From: Epiperipatus broadwayi
Taxonomy: Eukaryota > Onychophora > Udeonychophora > Euonychophora > Peripatidae
NCBI GenBank assembly: GCA_028023455.1
Contig: JAQFVV010000253.1
Coordinates: forward strand, 316,969-380,968
Direction: 5' to 3'
DNA: 64,000 nt
This document shows positions 1 through 11,261 of this stretch, in pieces. The position numbers and the translations under genes are program-made. The notes under the pieces were generated by a model. The model did no database searches. It saw only the letters and a program-made list of their open reading frames with translations, and had not been told where the DNA came from. How positions within the stretch are numbered: position 1 is the first letter of the stretch; each line of letters starts with the position of its first letter.

Positions 1-205
1 GGTTTTAGTTTCTCCATAATATGTTGCCATGCAATTTCTTTGGTGGCAGGTGATTTTGTATACAACTTGAGGGGTGAGTTCGGGTTTGATCCTGTCTTTG
101 GTGTTATTGATAAGTCTATTTGTGTTAGAAGGTGAATGGAAAGTGACTTCAAATTCACTTGATAGTTTATTAATAAGGCTTTTGGCTGTTGAATGCTTAA
201 ATAAC
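1..205 (-). mobile_element. Penelope-like element fragment, GIY-YIG endonuclease part
   Basis: The minus strand is open in one frame from about position 204 to the window start. It reads through NRLINNTKD, then VVYKITCHQRNC and YYGETKT. This is the order seen in the other PLE copies of this window (INNSKD, IYKLTCRCG, YIGE), which is the start of the GIY-YIG nuclease that PLEs carry after their reverse transcriptase. The spacing of the two Cys residues differs from PLE-1 and PLE-2, so this is a separate, fourth family. The rest of the domain lies outside the window. The assignment rests on these short motifs only. Confidence 0.6.
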
Positions 206-2130
206 TAATAAAATATCAAAAATCGAAATCATGAAAACATTATTGTTTATTTAAACATATAGTCCATGATGAGATTTACACATATGCACCACATTCACAT
301 GCAGATCCATAGGAATGATAAACTTCAATCACATTGTTTGCATCCATGCACTACCCCTTAAGGGAAGAATGGCTTTATGAACATAAAATAAATTTATTTT
401 TTGTATTTTTATTAATTATAAAGATAGGAACTATAAGATATATTAATTAGAAAAAACTGTCAACCATATTTAGATATTAAATATCCTCCTTCAGTATAGT
501 AAAATTGTTATTGGAGAATAAACTTAATATCACATAAAATTTGTTTTTTCTATAAGAACTGCAGAAAATAATTATAAATATGTAAATGGATTTAATTTTC
601 ATTTTTATGACAAATCTTTTTTTTTCCCATATGTCAAAGCATCTGCTGGGAAGCAAACTTATGACAACCATCTGCAAGCAACTGCTTGCTTGCATGGAAG
701 CTGTGCTGACCTCTTGGCTACCATTGCTTGACCATGACAAATATTTTAATCGAAAATTGTGTATTGATATAACAACTCTGAAAAATTTACTGTTTCCATG
801 ATTATATATTAATAGAAGTACAGTATTAATATATATGAGTATGGGTATATATTTGATTAGAATATGCTATGAGTAGCTGCACTAAAATTAAGTACAACAA
901 TACACCATAAAAATTGTCTAACATAGTGATTTTTTTGAAAATTGAAATGAAAATTCAATTAAAATAATTATAATCTCATTTTTCAATAAATTAAATAACA
1001 TTAAATTAAAAAAACAAAACTGAGCCATTTCCTGATATTTCTGTGACAATTTGGAGTCACTCTCATTACCACCATAACCTTTATCATTAGTGAAAAACAT
1101 TTTCTATTTTTAAATTAATCCTTGCTATTTTGTGTTTATTTCTTTAAATTTTTAATTATTAACAAAAAACAAAAATATGTTTATTTTTACAATAATTATT
1201 TACGCATAAATTTGAAATTTCAGATTTTCATACTTATTTACATATTTTTATAAGATTCTTGTTTAATTAAAGAATTTTTTGTATTATTTTCATAATTCAC
1301 ATAGAGCAAATTTTTGCTGTTGTTTTTAAGGGGGGTAGGAGAATGGATACAGTGAAGCTATGAACTACACTGTATAAATATATACTACTTCAATTAAGCA
1401 CTATTCAATATATATATAAGCAAGGAAGAAAATATTAAAATTCATAAATTTAAGCAATTTTATAATAGGATAGCAGTCATTTTTTCATTTTGGAGCACAA
1501 TATGCAATCACATTTTTTAATAACAAAAAAACCTTAAAATTTGTAAATTTAATAAATTTTACAATATGATTGCAATTCCTTTTTATTTCACAATATAATG
1601 TGCAATCTTTTTATTAATAAAATTTCTTTAGTTTACATTGAAATGACATACATTTTATTATCTCTTTATTATGCGTTCTGAATTTGATGCACAGTACTTC
1701 ATATAATAGTATGTTTTCTAAGAGTAATAGTAAAAGATTTACAAAGATATGTACTTAAAAACATCAAAATTTGTCAGTTGGTTTTTGAAAATAGGATTAT
1801 AACGATGTTAGTAATGTATAAAAAAAGTAATTTATAACATAAAAAAATAATAGTTAAAAATATATAATAAAAATTAAAAAGTTTAGAAGTAATTAAGAAA
1901 ATATAAGTAAAAATATAATAAAATGGTAGGTTAAATAACAAAATTTAAAAATTAATATTTTAAAAAATATAATAAATAGATTTAAAATAATTTAATAATA
2001 AAATAATATAAATAAAAAATAAAATTAATTAAGAGTAAAATAATAAAATGAAAAATGATTATTTATAATGGTCAGATTAAGATATATGTTTTGATTATGT
2101 ATATAAATATATGTATAAAATGTTTAATTG
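206..2130. other. AT-rich stretch without recognised gene
   Basis: No coding, RNA or repeat assignment. Positions 640-740 form a short patch of more balanced composition, open on both strands without recognisable motifs. Positions 1850-2090 are almost free of C. Poly-A, poly-T and TA runs account for most of the rest. Confidence 0.6.
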
Positions 2131-2144
2131 TATGATTATATATT

Positions 2145-2215
2145 TGGATATTGTTGCTCTGATGATGACTGCAGGACAGTCGAAACTGTAAGAGTAATGT
2201 TTTGTTATAAATAAT
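2145..2215 (+). ncRNA. hammerhead-ribozyme-like core motif (candidate)
   Basis: CTGATGA at 2159-2165 is followed by a 5-bp stem (GACTG 2167-2171, loop, CAGTC 2177-2181) and directly by GAAA at 2182-2185. This is the order CUGANGA, stem II, GAAA of hammerhead ribozymes. Downstream, CT and AG could form a minimal stem III around a 5-nt loop, followed by TA as a possible cleavage site. A convincing stem I is not visible, so an active ribozyme is not shown. Minimal hammerheads are known from PLEs, which are abundant in this window. It may also be a fragment of a dispersed repeat. Confidence 0.35.
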
Positions 2216-2639
2216 AGTAAAAGTTGTAAATTGTTATGTAAAACTTCAAAACAATTAGAGATAGTGTAGACTGTTGAAAATATTAATACTATTATGTTTT
2301 TACAGAAAAAAAAACTTATTATATGAAAAAGAATGTATTTAATTGCAATGAAAGTTGAATATTTTGCTATTTATTTTATTTTTAAAATAAAGATTAAGCA
2401 CAAGATTTTTGTTTGTGAGTAAATGTGAATGAGTTAAATCATACTCAGTCAAATATATAACAATGTGAGCCTATCTAGTTTTTAAAAAAAAAAAACATGT
2501 TTATAATATAATCTTAATTTATATCTGTAGAATATACACATAAAAGAACATCTGTGTTATATAATTAATATATATAAGATACATATAAATAAAGATTTCA
2601 TATTAATATTTTCAGAAGGTTCTATGTAGAAAAAAATAG
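2216..2639. other. AT-rich stretch, nothing recognised
   Basis: Only short A/T runs and no ORF of note. No repeat family from elsewhere in the window was matched here. Confidence 0.6.
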
Positions 2640-2775
2640 TTAAATAGCTGATATTGCAATACAGGAAAAGTACTTTTCTTGGAGCTGTTTCTTTCTCATA
2701 CATTCTTATGATTTAAAAGAGAAACTCTGAGGAAAGTACTCTTATTGTATTGAACCTTTATCTATTTAGCTGTTT
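2640..2775. repeat. degenerate fold-back repeat of the 45-kb family
   Basis: The arms (about 2645-2700 and 2718-2772) pair imperfectly: ATAGCTGAT with AGTACTTTT on the left against GAGGAAAGTACT with ATTTAGCTG on the right. The same words occur in the compound fold-back at 44.8-45.2 kb. The right arm reads CTGAGGA (2727-2733), a 5-bp stem AGTAC/GTATT with one wobble pair, then GAAC. The element is shorter than the 45-kb copy, apparently through loss of its centre. Confidence 0.6.
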
Positions 2776-3364
2776 ATTTTTATTACATGAAATTTCTTGA
2801 AAATGATGATATAAGATCATATATATGTGGGTGGGTGTATGCATTTAAGTTAACAATTACAGTCTACTTGCAAATCAAAAAAAATCAATAGATATTCTAT
2901 TATAAATGTTTATCAACAAAATATGAGCTATTGAATGAAATATACAATGCCCATGAGCTTGAGACACAATATGTGAATACCTTAGCTGTGCTGTATAAGG
3001 ATATGGTTTACTTAATCACTCCTATATTTGATTTCAATTCTTACACTAACATCAGTATTCTAATCATTTATTAATATCAAAATGCTAAATTCTTTACTTT
3101 ACCTACTCTGTTTGAAGTAAAGTGATTTATTATATGTATTAAATGATATCAAAAATTGATTAAAAATATGTGGTTTAATTAACATAAAATATAAAATAAG
3201 AGATCAATAAAAATGGTGATTATAGATGTTTAATTTAAAAAAAACAGAATCAAAATAGGTTTGTAGATAAAAATAAACAAAAAAAGTTTAAAACTTCTAT
3301 GTTTTTTTAAATATACTGTGAATTAGCACATTCAGAGTATTGTACCAGTCAAAACATGTATATC
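2776..3364. other. AT-rich stretch, nothing recognised
   Basis: No gene or repeat assignment. Contains a short TG-rich tract near 2827 and A-runs. Confidence 0.55.
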
Positions 3365-3500
3365 CATCTAACATAAGCTGGAACTCACAAAATGTGCTTC
3401 AAACCCAGTCAAACCCGAGATTTAGGTCAGGGACCAACCTGAATTCGAATCCACTCTCTAAGTCCGAGATCTAACACCTAATGAACAACATAATAGTGAT
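3365..3500 (-). repeat. tRNA-derived SINE-like remnant
   Basis: On the minus strand, TTAGGTGTTAGA (about 3469-3480) resembles a pol III A box. GGATTCGAATTC (3441-3452) resembles a B box about 30 nt further on. Between them TCTC and GAGA can close an anticodon-arm-like hairpin. The body downstream on that strand is not recognised. A chance resemblance cannot be excluded. Confidence 0.4.
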
Positions 3501-3837
3501 GACACATGAGAATTAATTTTAATCTGACCCACTAGCAAAACGGAGAAGACAATGAGACATCTATTAATTATGACTAAACTAAAATATATATAAGCATGGC
3601 TGTACTTTTGGAAGTGGAGAAAAGGAATTTGAACAACTCAGATAAGTTAGACAATAAAAATATAGTTTAATATAATGACAAATTATTATACATTATGACT
3701 TAATGGTATACATTAGTGTGTGCGTGAATGAGCAAGCAGTAGATGATTACATAGTGTCATTCACACTATTATTTTCATACGCTCCTTTATTAGCTAAATA
3801 ATATATGATAAATAAACACACATCTTTGGTGGGTCCA
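3501..3837. other. no gene seen
   Basis: AT-rich sequence with no ORF of note and no recognised repeat. Confidence 0.5.
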
Positions 3838-4215
3838 ATATTAAGATGCCAATCGATTATTAGAAAGAAGTTACATAAAATTGCTATTAACGCTTTTATA
3901 TATGGTTCTGAAACATGGTGATTAACATTATTTCAGGGAGCATTCTGAGATTCATTACAGATATAATACAAACTATTTTCACATCATTATGGTACATGAA
4001 AATAAATAAAATACATTTGAAAACATATTTGATTATATGACAAAATACTTAATGAAACTTCTTTTAATTAGCGCTGATAAGAAGAATGCTTTATTTTCCC
4101 CAAGGCATATAGATACTATTAAATACAAAAATAAGTTACGATGGTGGGATTATATAAAATTGAAATAAATTTAATTAATAAAACTAGTAATAGTTGGCAC
4201 TTATATATATTTTGA
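3838..4215 (+). pseudogene. RTE-clade LINE fossil, C-terminal part
   Basis: One plus-strand frame reads INAFIYGSETW then a stop and LTL around 3880-3930. The intact RTE at 52-55 kb reads [15 protein letters not shown] at the matching place. About 200 bases later (4125-4200) KLRWWDYI matches the LKWSWAGHI segment of the same protein. Spacing and order agree, but stops and indels interrupt every frame. It represents the last quarter of an old RTE copy, more diverged than the other copies in this window. Confidence 0.5.
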
Positions 4216-4319
4216 GGAGAGCAAACTTTTAATATTATTACAGTACTAAAATTAGGTCATAAGCAAAAGAAATAATAATAATATGAAGTTTGGGCAGTAC
4301 TGACATAATAGCCAAAAAT

Positions 4320-4640
4320 AACTAAGAGGAAACAGTCATGCTTCTGGATGAGAATGAAGTCTAAGCCCCCCTTCTTGGGCAATCCTTAGAGAAAAGTGGA
4401 TAGGCATGGTGTGGCCCAGACTTTTACTGGTATAACTGACATGAGAGGCCCTTTATTTACAAAGAAGTGAATATGCATAGTGTGTGCCAAACTTATGGAA
4501 ATCACTGCCAGAGGCATTTTTATATGAAATAAAGGTGGTTCTGGATAGCTCAACTATCTATGGAATGAGATATGAGAAGAAATCTATGGGTTCAAATTTG
4601 TCACAACCCCCAGATTAGAAAACTAGAAGCACGTAATATA
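4320..4640 (+). repeat. possible SINE-like segment
   Basis: Clearly higher G+C than its surroundings. TGGATAGCTCAACTATC (about 4542-4558) resembles a tRNA A-box region and GGGTTCAAAT (4588-4597) a B box, at normal spacing. No second copy was found in the window, so the repeat call is weak. Confidence 0.28.
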
Positions 4641-6970
4641 TCTATATATGAAGATAGCCAAATGTCAGTAATGCAGTAATGATACATGTCACTAACGACA
4701 TTGAATAAATTTTACTGCTTTAAAATAAATGACCCTTGTTTGAATACTATAATTTAGACAAATAATATGCTATGCAGTTATAATATATATAGAGAGATTT
4801 AGATTTCATTTACTAAAATATACTTGAAGATTTTATTTAGCAAAAGAGACATTAAGATTTACCCCCTTCCTTTTTTTACTACTTAAAATAATTCAATCCC
4901 ATCTTCATGGATTTTACAACAACTGAGAATATTTAAGTACTGTATTTGATATTTTAAGAGTATGTAAAAATAAAACTAGCAGTTATAAAAAAAACTAATC
5001 GGTCACCTTTTTGGAATTGAATAACATTTATAAAATAAATAAGGTTTCAAAGTGTTAATTAGCTTGAGTTCTGGATTCACCCCAGGTAGAAAATCCAGAG
5101 TTAAACAATATATATATATATAATTTTTTTTTTTTTTATATATATATATATATTGTACTAAAACATAAATAAAATGTTGGCTCATAAAACAATCTGGTGA
5201 GCGTATTAATTAACAATACATTATATTTTTAAAGAACGTTAAATCCTTAATTAATGGAGATTTAATTGAAAGACAAAGGATTTTAGAAATTACATTCACC
5301 AGGTTGCTGAAAATTGGCATATTAATAATAAAACCACACATATAAAATCAAATAATAAATAAATGACTGCACCAAAGTTAAGGAAATTTAAGAGTATATG
5401 AGAGAGAGTTAATATTACAGAAATGACTTAAGAGCAAATTACATATTAAAACAAAACAAAGTTATATCACATATTAGAAGAAATCTTGATAGATGAATTA
5501 GGCTAGATTTACTTTCAATGGTGGCAGTTTGAAATAATTTACCTTGCACAATTTTAAGAGTTCATATTAAAAAGTCCAGCTCATGCATGGCAGTTTTTAT
5601 ATGACAACAAGTTTTTATTCAGCATTCTAAAGTTCTTCATTGGGCTTTTACTTCATTTCACAGGAGCATAAAATATGACACAGCGATGGCAGATGATGAC
5701 TCAACAGGGCTGAGAAGAGTGGTGGACTTACTACTACATCATTATTTTTTAACTTTCACACCACCATGGGTTATTTTTACTGCAGTTTTTTCAATAGTAG
5801 CTAATCTATCTCGATTAAAAATTTGACCATTTTATACTTTGCCCAGGTATTTGAAGAATGCTTTTAATTACATAGTTTTAGTTTAAAATCTAATCTCTGA
5901 TCTAAAATCTTAAGTTTCCTTTGTTCATTGTTGTTGAAAGATGCAACTGAATATAATGTCCAAAATAAATTCAAATCTATTTCCAGATTAGAAATAGATT
6001 TGACAAAAATGTTTATGACAAATGAAAATCTTTAATCTTAATCCCATTTTAAATAAAAACTTTAATTAAAAATATCTTCCCCAGATTAAAACAATAGTGT
6101 TTTCAACCCTTTAATTATTTTTGACAATTAACGGTTGCATCTTCCATTTTGGATTTTATAAAGTACAGTTTAATAAGAAAAAAAAATACTTTAAAAAAAA
6201 AGTTTAAAAATGACGTATAATAAAATATTTACAAAAAAAAATCAATATTTTGTTAGTAATTTGCTCTTATACATATATGTATATTTGAGCCACACCTATG
6301 TACTTTAATAAAAAGAATGAATAATCAAAATTAATAATAATAAAATGTTATTGAAAGTTAAAATTGATAAATTTAGGAGCGCATCTCAAATATATACATA
6401 AAATATATATACATGACAAAAGAAATGGGATGGGATATAGTGTTTGAATACAGGTTAGTAGATGGAACTATGAAGCACAATCTTAAGCTAAGATTGACTG
6501 CTTCAGTATCAACATATATAACCTCATTTACATGCTAAACAGAAAAATAAAAAGAAACCAAAATGTAAATAAATAAATAAAAACAATAAAATTCATAACT
6601 TTATAGACTTTATGATGCATGAACAATCATTTTGTCATTTGTCCAAGTCATACATGATTAAGTTTAAAATAAAAAATTAAATAAATTATGTAAATAAATT
6701 TTGCAATACATCAGCAACTATTTTTTCATCTCAGAACATCATATGTAATCATGTTGACAACATATATACATTTTCTTCTTTCTTTATTATCTATTATGAA
6801 TTGAATTTGGACTATTTTGCATTAAAATGTTTTCTAAATATAATTCTAAAAGTTTTACAACATTTTAGAAAATAATTAAAGTTGATACAGAGGTTAAATC
6901 ATCAAAAGAATTAGAGATCATTGTTTCTTGATACATTTCTATACAAGAATAAAACTTCATGAAATATATA
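4641..6970. other. gene-poor AT-rich stretch
   Basis: Contains a TA/poly-T/TA block at 5109-5155 and a perfect 12-bp-arm palindrome at 5972-6002 (arms CAAATCTATTTC, loop of 7). One open frame of about 74 codons lies at 5605-5829 and is listed separately. Nothing else recognised. Confidence 0.55.
5605..5829 (+). other. unidentified short open frame
   Basis: The frame opens after a stop at 5602 and ends at the TGA at 5827-5829. It has an internal ATG at 5686 giving 46 codons beginning MADDDSTGLRRVVDLLL. The second half is hydrophobic (FTPPWVIFTAVFSIVANL) and could be one membrane helix. Codon content is less AT-biased than the flanks. It could be a single exon, a fragment of a mobile element, or chance. 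No splice sites or neighbours support a gene. Confidence 0.2.
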
Positions 6971-6971
6971 T

Positions 6972-7125
6972 AGAAGGCATTTGAACTCAGATTTTCAAGC
7001 TTCCTAAAGCTTTCCACTCCATTCTATACAACGGATACACATGAACACATACATGTAAAAAAGATAAATGATTTCCAGTATACATATTTCATGATCAACA
7101 TATTCAGATCATAATCTCCCATATA
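6972..7125 (-). repeat. repeat S copy (outer end of the left palindrome arm)
   Basis: A dispersed repeat of about 160 bp. In its own direction it runs from GAGATTATGATCTGAA through ATCATTTATCTTTTT and CATGTGT to GAGTTCAAAT, which resembles a B box. Other copies lie at 11.26, 36.0, 36.4 and 56.1-58.3 kb. Here it flanks the 3' side of PLE-1a and mirrors the copy next to PLE-1b. Confidence 0.7.
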
Positions 7126-7190
7126 TATATATATAATAATAAAAATAATGAAGTTATATATATATATATAATAATAAAAATAATGAAGTT
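7117..7190. repeat. tandem duplication with TA tracts
   Basis: A unit of about 36 bp is present twice in a row: (TA)n followed by ATAATAAAAATAATGAAGTT. It lies between repeat S and the 3' end of PLE-1a. The right arm of the palindrome has only one unit. Confidence 0.75.
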
Positions 7191-7635
7191 AATCATAACA
7201 AATTATTATAAACAATCCTTAAATCTGCAAAAGTACTTTCTGTTAATTTCTTAAACCTACCTCAACTGCCATTAAATTAAAAAACAAAACAAAGTGGAAC
7301 AAACATCATCAATTCAAATTCCATGAACTTCTATTTTAATGTTAGCAGCTTGTCTATTTATTAAATGCATTTTATTCCTATTTAAAAAAAATTGCCTCCT
7401 TAATTTTTCTTTTACTATGGTTCTCTCTTCATGAAGAATTTTCAGATTTTAAAAATCAAATTTAAAATTACATTACATGTTTTTTCATGATCAAAGGAAA
7501 CTGAATGAGACATTAAGTCACCATTATTTTTTTACTTTTTACATGCTTATATAACAATTCATGCTCCCTCAATCTCTTCTCAATACTGCACCTAGATTTA
7601 ACTATATATGATAGCATACAATCACAAAAAGTTTA

Positions 7636-7914
<279 letters not shown>

Positions 7915-7927
7915 TTACTTTAAATTC

Positions 7928-8701
7928 TTATAACGTTTTTTTAAATTGACATAAACTATTGCTTATTTGTTTCATTTTATAACCAACATCAAGCAATTCC
8001 TTGGCAAATATCTCAATATTTTTCAGTTTATCATTTTGGTAACGACATAATTTTTCATTTCGACAAAAAGATCTAAAACTTGCCATCGTATGCACCATTA
8101 GTACTTTTGATTTACAATTTATATATCTCCTTTTTTGCAGTGGCTTAATTATTAATTTATAATTTAATATACTGTTATCTCTTGTAATAATTAAATCTAA
8201 ATATTTAATATTTTTGTCCTGTTCCTTTTCAATAGTCCATTTCAAGCCATTCAACTTATTTAATTCCTCTACAAGCAAATTTATTGTATTAGTATTCCCA
8301 CAAACAAAAACATCATCCACATATCTTTTATAAATTTTAATATCTCCCAAAGTACCCATATTTAAAATACTACTCTCATATGTAGATAAAACAAAATTGC
8401 ATACTTGTGCAACTACAGGCAGACCCATATGCCAACCTTTAGACATTTTATAATATTGATCTTCAAAAGATGCAACAATGTTATCATTAAAAAATTTTAA
8501 AGAATCAACAATAAACTTTATCCTATATTTACAAACACTTTTACTTTTTAATGTCTGTTCAATTATTTTTATGGAATTCATTCTGTCAATAGATCCATAC
8601 ATTTCTGTTACATCCAATGAAACAATAACATCATTCTCATCAATCACCAAATTTGTAATACTATTTACAAAGTCAAACAATGAAGCAATAGTATTTTCCA
8701 C
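7928..8701 (-). pseudogene. PLE-1a reverse transcriptase core
   Basis: 257 codons, open. Motif A is SLDVTEMYGS (Asp at residue 30), motif B region is KGWHMGLPVVAQ (about 87-99), and motif C is YKRYVDD (124-130) with both catalytic aspartates present. YVDD is the usual PLE motif C. The N-terminal fingers lie upstream beyond stops. The C-terminal part (CKSKVLMVHTMASFRSF and onward) is the PLE thumb and linker. The domain would copy the element RNA into DNA, but here it lacks its N terminus and the nuclease in frame. The first Met is an internal residue, not a natural start. Confidence 0.85.
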
Positions 8702-8873
8702 AAATCCTAAAAAATCTAGTCAAAGCTTACCAATATATTTAGAAGTCTGATACATGAATGAACCACCAAAATCTATCATAACTCACAAAGGATTACTTTT
8801 TTTATGTAATTTTATATTTACAAAAATACAAGGACATACAGCACAAGAAGGATATATCATATAGTATGCATTA

Positions 8874-9110
8874 TTACTTAGAAGCTTTATTTTTAGCACT
8901 TTTTAAAATATCTCTAATAAACTTTATTCTTTGACCATCTGTACTATATTCTTCAATCAAAAACAAACCAAGTTTCTCCATTTGCACTTTAACTTTATCA
9001 ATATATTGGCATTTCATCATCAAACACATACACAGCCCTTTGTCCTCTTTCAAACAAATCATATTATCAGTCTTCAATCTCCATTTAAATTCCAAAATAG
9101 CAATTCCCAT
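8874..9110 (-). pseudogene. PLE-1a N-terminal region
   Basis: 78 codons containing the words LEFKWRLKTDN, CLKEDKGLCMCL and KMEKLGLFLIE-like segments, which recur in PLE-1b at 9315-9480 on the other strand. This is the poorly conserved region upstream of the PLE reverse transcriptase. It ends in a stop where PLE-1b continues, so the copy is interrupted. Confidence 0.7.
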
Positions 9111-9204
9111 GATTTATCATAAGGCATTGAATTAAATTTATTACAATTAATTTTCTTAATAATATCATCAGCAAAATGATCATTACCAGGAAGCATTTCA
9201 AATG

Positions 9205-9231
9205 TATTTTGAATTGCAGCTGTTCAATATT
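9205..9231. other. centre of the giant palindrome
   Basis: The 27 bases between the last mirrored words CATTTCAAATG (left, ending 9204) and CATTTGAAATG (right, starting 9232). A CAGCTG palindrome lies at 9217-9222, almost exactly at the centre. Both PLE-1 copies point away from this spot. Confidence 0.85.
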
Positions 9232-9239
9232 CATTTGAA

Positions 9240-9482
9240 ATGATTCCTGGTAATGATCATTTTGCTAATATTATTAAGAAAATTAATTGTAAGAAATTTA
9301 ATATAATGTCTTATGATAAATCATGGGAATTTTATATTTTGGAATTTAAATGGAGATTGAAGACTGATAATATGATTTGTTTGAAAGAGGACAAAGGGCT
9401 GTGTATGTGTTTGACAATGAAATGTCAATATATTGATAGAGTTAAAATCCAAAATGGAGAAACTTGGTTTCTTTTTGATTGA
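9240..9482 (+). pseudogene. PLE-1b N-terminal region
   Basis: 80 codons starting MIPGNDHFANIIKKINCKKF and carrying LEFKWRLKTDN and CLKEDKGLCMCL. A frameshift near 9450 separates it from the reverse transcriptase frame that starts at 9433, with which it overlaps. The 5' end of the element coincides with the palindrome centre, so its true start may be missing. Confidence 0.7.
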
Positions 9483-10323
9483 AAAATATAATATGGATGG
9501 TGAAAGAATGAAATTTATTAGTGATATTTTAAAAAGTACTAAAAATAAAGCTTTAAATAATAATACATACTATATATATCCTTCTTGTGCTGTATGTTCT
9601 CATATTGTTGCAAATATAAAATTACATAAAGAAGGTAATCCTTTGCAAGTTATGATAAATTTTAGTGGTTCATTCATGTATCAGACTTCAAAATATATTG
9701 GTGAGCTTTTACAAAACTTTTTAGTATTTGGGGAAAATACAATTGCTTCATCATTTAACTTTGTAAATAGTATTAAAAATGTGATGATTGGTGAGAATGA
9801 TGTTATTTCCTCATTGGATGTAACAGAAATGTATGGATCTATTGACAGAATGAATTCCATAAAAATAATTGAACAGACATTAAAAAGTAAAAGTATTTGC
9901 AAATATATGATAAAGTTTATTGTTGATTCTTTAAAAAAATTTAATGATAACATTGTTGCATCTTTTGAAGGTCAATATTACAAAATGTCTAAATGTTGGC
10001 ATGTGGGTCTGCCTGTAGTTGCACAAGTTTGCAATTTTGTTTTACCTACATATGAAAATAGTATTTTAAATATATGTACTTTTGGAGATATTAAAATTTA
10101 TAAAAGATATGTGGATGATGTTTTTGTTTATGGAAATACTAATACAATAAATTTGCTTGTAGAGGAATTAAATAAGTTGAATGGCTTGAAATGGACTATT
10201 GAAAAGGAACAGGACAAGAATATTAAATATTTAGATTTAATTATTACAAGAGATAACAGTATATTAAATTATAAATTAATAATTAAGCCACTGCAAAAAA
10301 GGAGATATATAAATTGTAAATAA
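9433..10323 (+). pseudogene. PLE-1b reverse transcriptase
   Basis: 296 open codons, the longest PLE frame in the window. LHKEGNPLQVMINFSGSF (64-81) is the N-terminal RT motif typical of PLEs, in which a His-Lys precedes the conserved Pro. Motif A is SLDVTEMYGS with Asp 129, the motif B region is KCWHVGLPVVAQ (187-198, Gly to Cys relative to PLE-1a), and motif C is YVDD at 226-229. It ends at a TAA where PLE-1a continues. It would act in the nucleus on PLE RNA. The copy is inactive because the nuclease part is out of frame. Confidence 0.85.
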
Positions 10324-10438
10324 AAAGTACCAATGATGCATAAGATGTCAAGTTTTAGATCATTTTTGTTTCATAATGAAAAATTATGTTGTTACTAAAG
10401 TGATAAACTGAAAAAATATTGAGATATTTGCTAAGGAA

Positions 10439-11023
10439 TTGCTTGATGTTGGTTATAAAATGGAACAAATAAGCAATACTTTATGTCAATTTAAAAAAAG
10501 TTATAATGATTTAAAGGAAATGAAGATTAATAGTAAACAATGGATATCTATTCCATTTATTTCAAATCTACAAGTGAAAAATGTTTTAAGGATATATATA
10601 AGAATGTGTTTAATGTTTCATTCTACATTCCAAACAATATTAATAAATTAGTCAATAATTCTAAGAATGTCATACCCATCAAGTGGAAAAGTAATGTCAT
10701 ATATCAAATTTTTTTTGTGATTGTATATAGGTGAATCTAGATATAGTATTGAGAAGAGATTGAGGGAGCATGAATTGTTATATAAGCATGTAACAAATAA
10801 AAATAATGGTGATTTAATGTCACCTTCAGTTGTTTATTTTTGATCATGAAAAAACATGTAAATATAAATTTCAAATTTATTTTCAAAATGTGAAAATTCA
10901 TGAAGAGAAAAACCATTGTAAAAGAAAAATTAAGGAGGCAATTTTTATAAATAGGAATATAATGCATTTAATAAATAGACAAGCTGCTAACACTAAAATA
11001 CGAGATTTGTGGAATTTGAATTG
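10439..11023 (+). pseudogene. PLE-1b linker and GIY-YIG remnant
   Basis: The first frame (10439-10651) reads LDVGYKMEQISNTLCQFKK and NSKQWISIPFISNLQVKN. The overlapping frame 10540-10734 carries NVSFYIPNNINKLVNNSKN. Beyond this, shifted frames give RYSIEKRLREH-like words (10740-10775) and finally NRQAANTKIRDLWNLN before a stop at 11022. Order and content match the 142-codon PLE-2 nuclease frame at 19.3-19.7 kb. Confidence 0.7.
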
Positions 11024-11201
11024 ATGACGTTTGCTTCCACTTTGTTTTTGTTTTTTTAATTTAATAGCAGTTGAGGCAGGTTTAAGAAATTAAATGAAAG
11101 TATTTCTGTAGATTTAAGGATTTTTTATAATAGTTTGTTACCGTTAACTTTATTATTTTTATTATAATTACAATTTTGTTTTAATTAAGGGACATATATA
11201 T

Positions 11202-11260
11202 ATAAGTGCTTAGTTTATATTAAAATAGCAAATCTTCAAACTTTAATGGTGAGGCTAAGT
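11202..11260. repeat. small repeat S segment in flipped orientation
   Basis: This piece (AGTGCTTAGTTTATATTAAAATA to CTTTAATGG, written here only by its ends) also occurs in the repeat S units near 36.2 and 56.6 kb. Relative to the adjacent repeat S at 11262 its direction is opposite to that seen in the right arm at 36.3 kb. TAAGTGC flanks it on both sides. Confidence 0.5.
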
Positions 11261-11261
11261 G

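Larger units (their letters stand above)
9232..11070 (+). mobile_element. Penelope-like element PLE-1b (right palindrome arm)
   Basis: The plus-strand mirror of PLE-1a. It holds an N-terminal region (9240-9482), a reverse transcriptase (9433-10323), a linker (10439-10651) and a GIY-YIG region (about 10640-11023) ending in LINRQAANTK and LWNLN. Visible lesions are a frameshift near 9450, a TAA at 10321, a frameshift before 10439, and a small deletion in the GIY-YIG region where CDC and YIGES-like words lie too close together. The 3' end is placed near 11070 by comparison with PLE-1a. Repeat S follows at 11262. Confidence 0.85.

Noticed and set aside
8478-8750. Plus-strand frame opposite the PLE-1a RT (and its twin at 9681-9953 on the minus strand)
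   Set aside because: Antisense shadows of the PLE reverse transcriptase.
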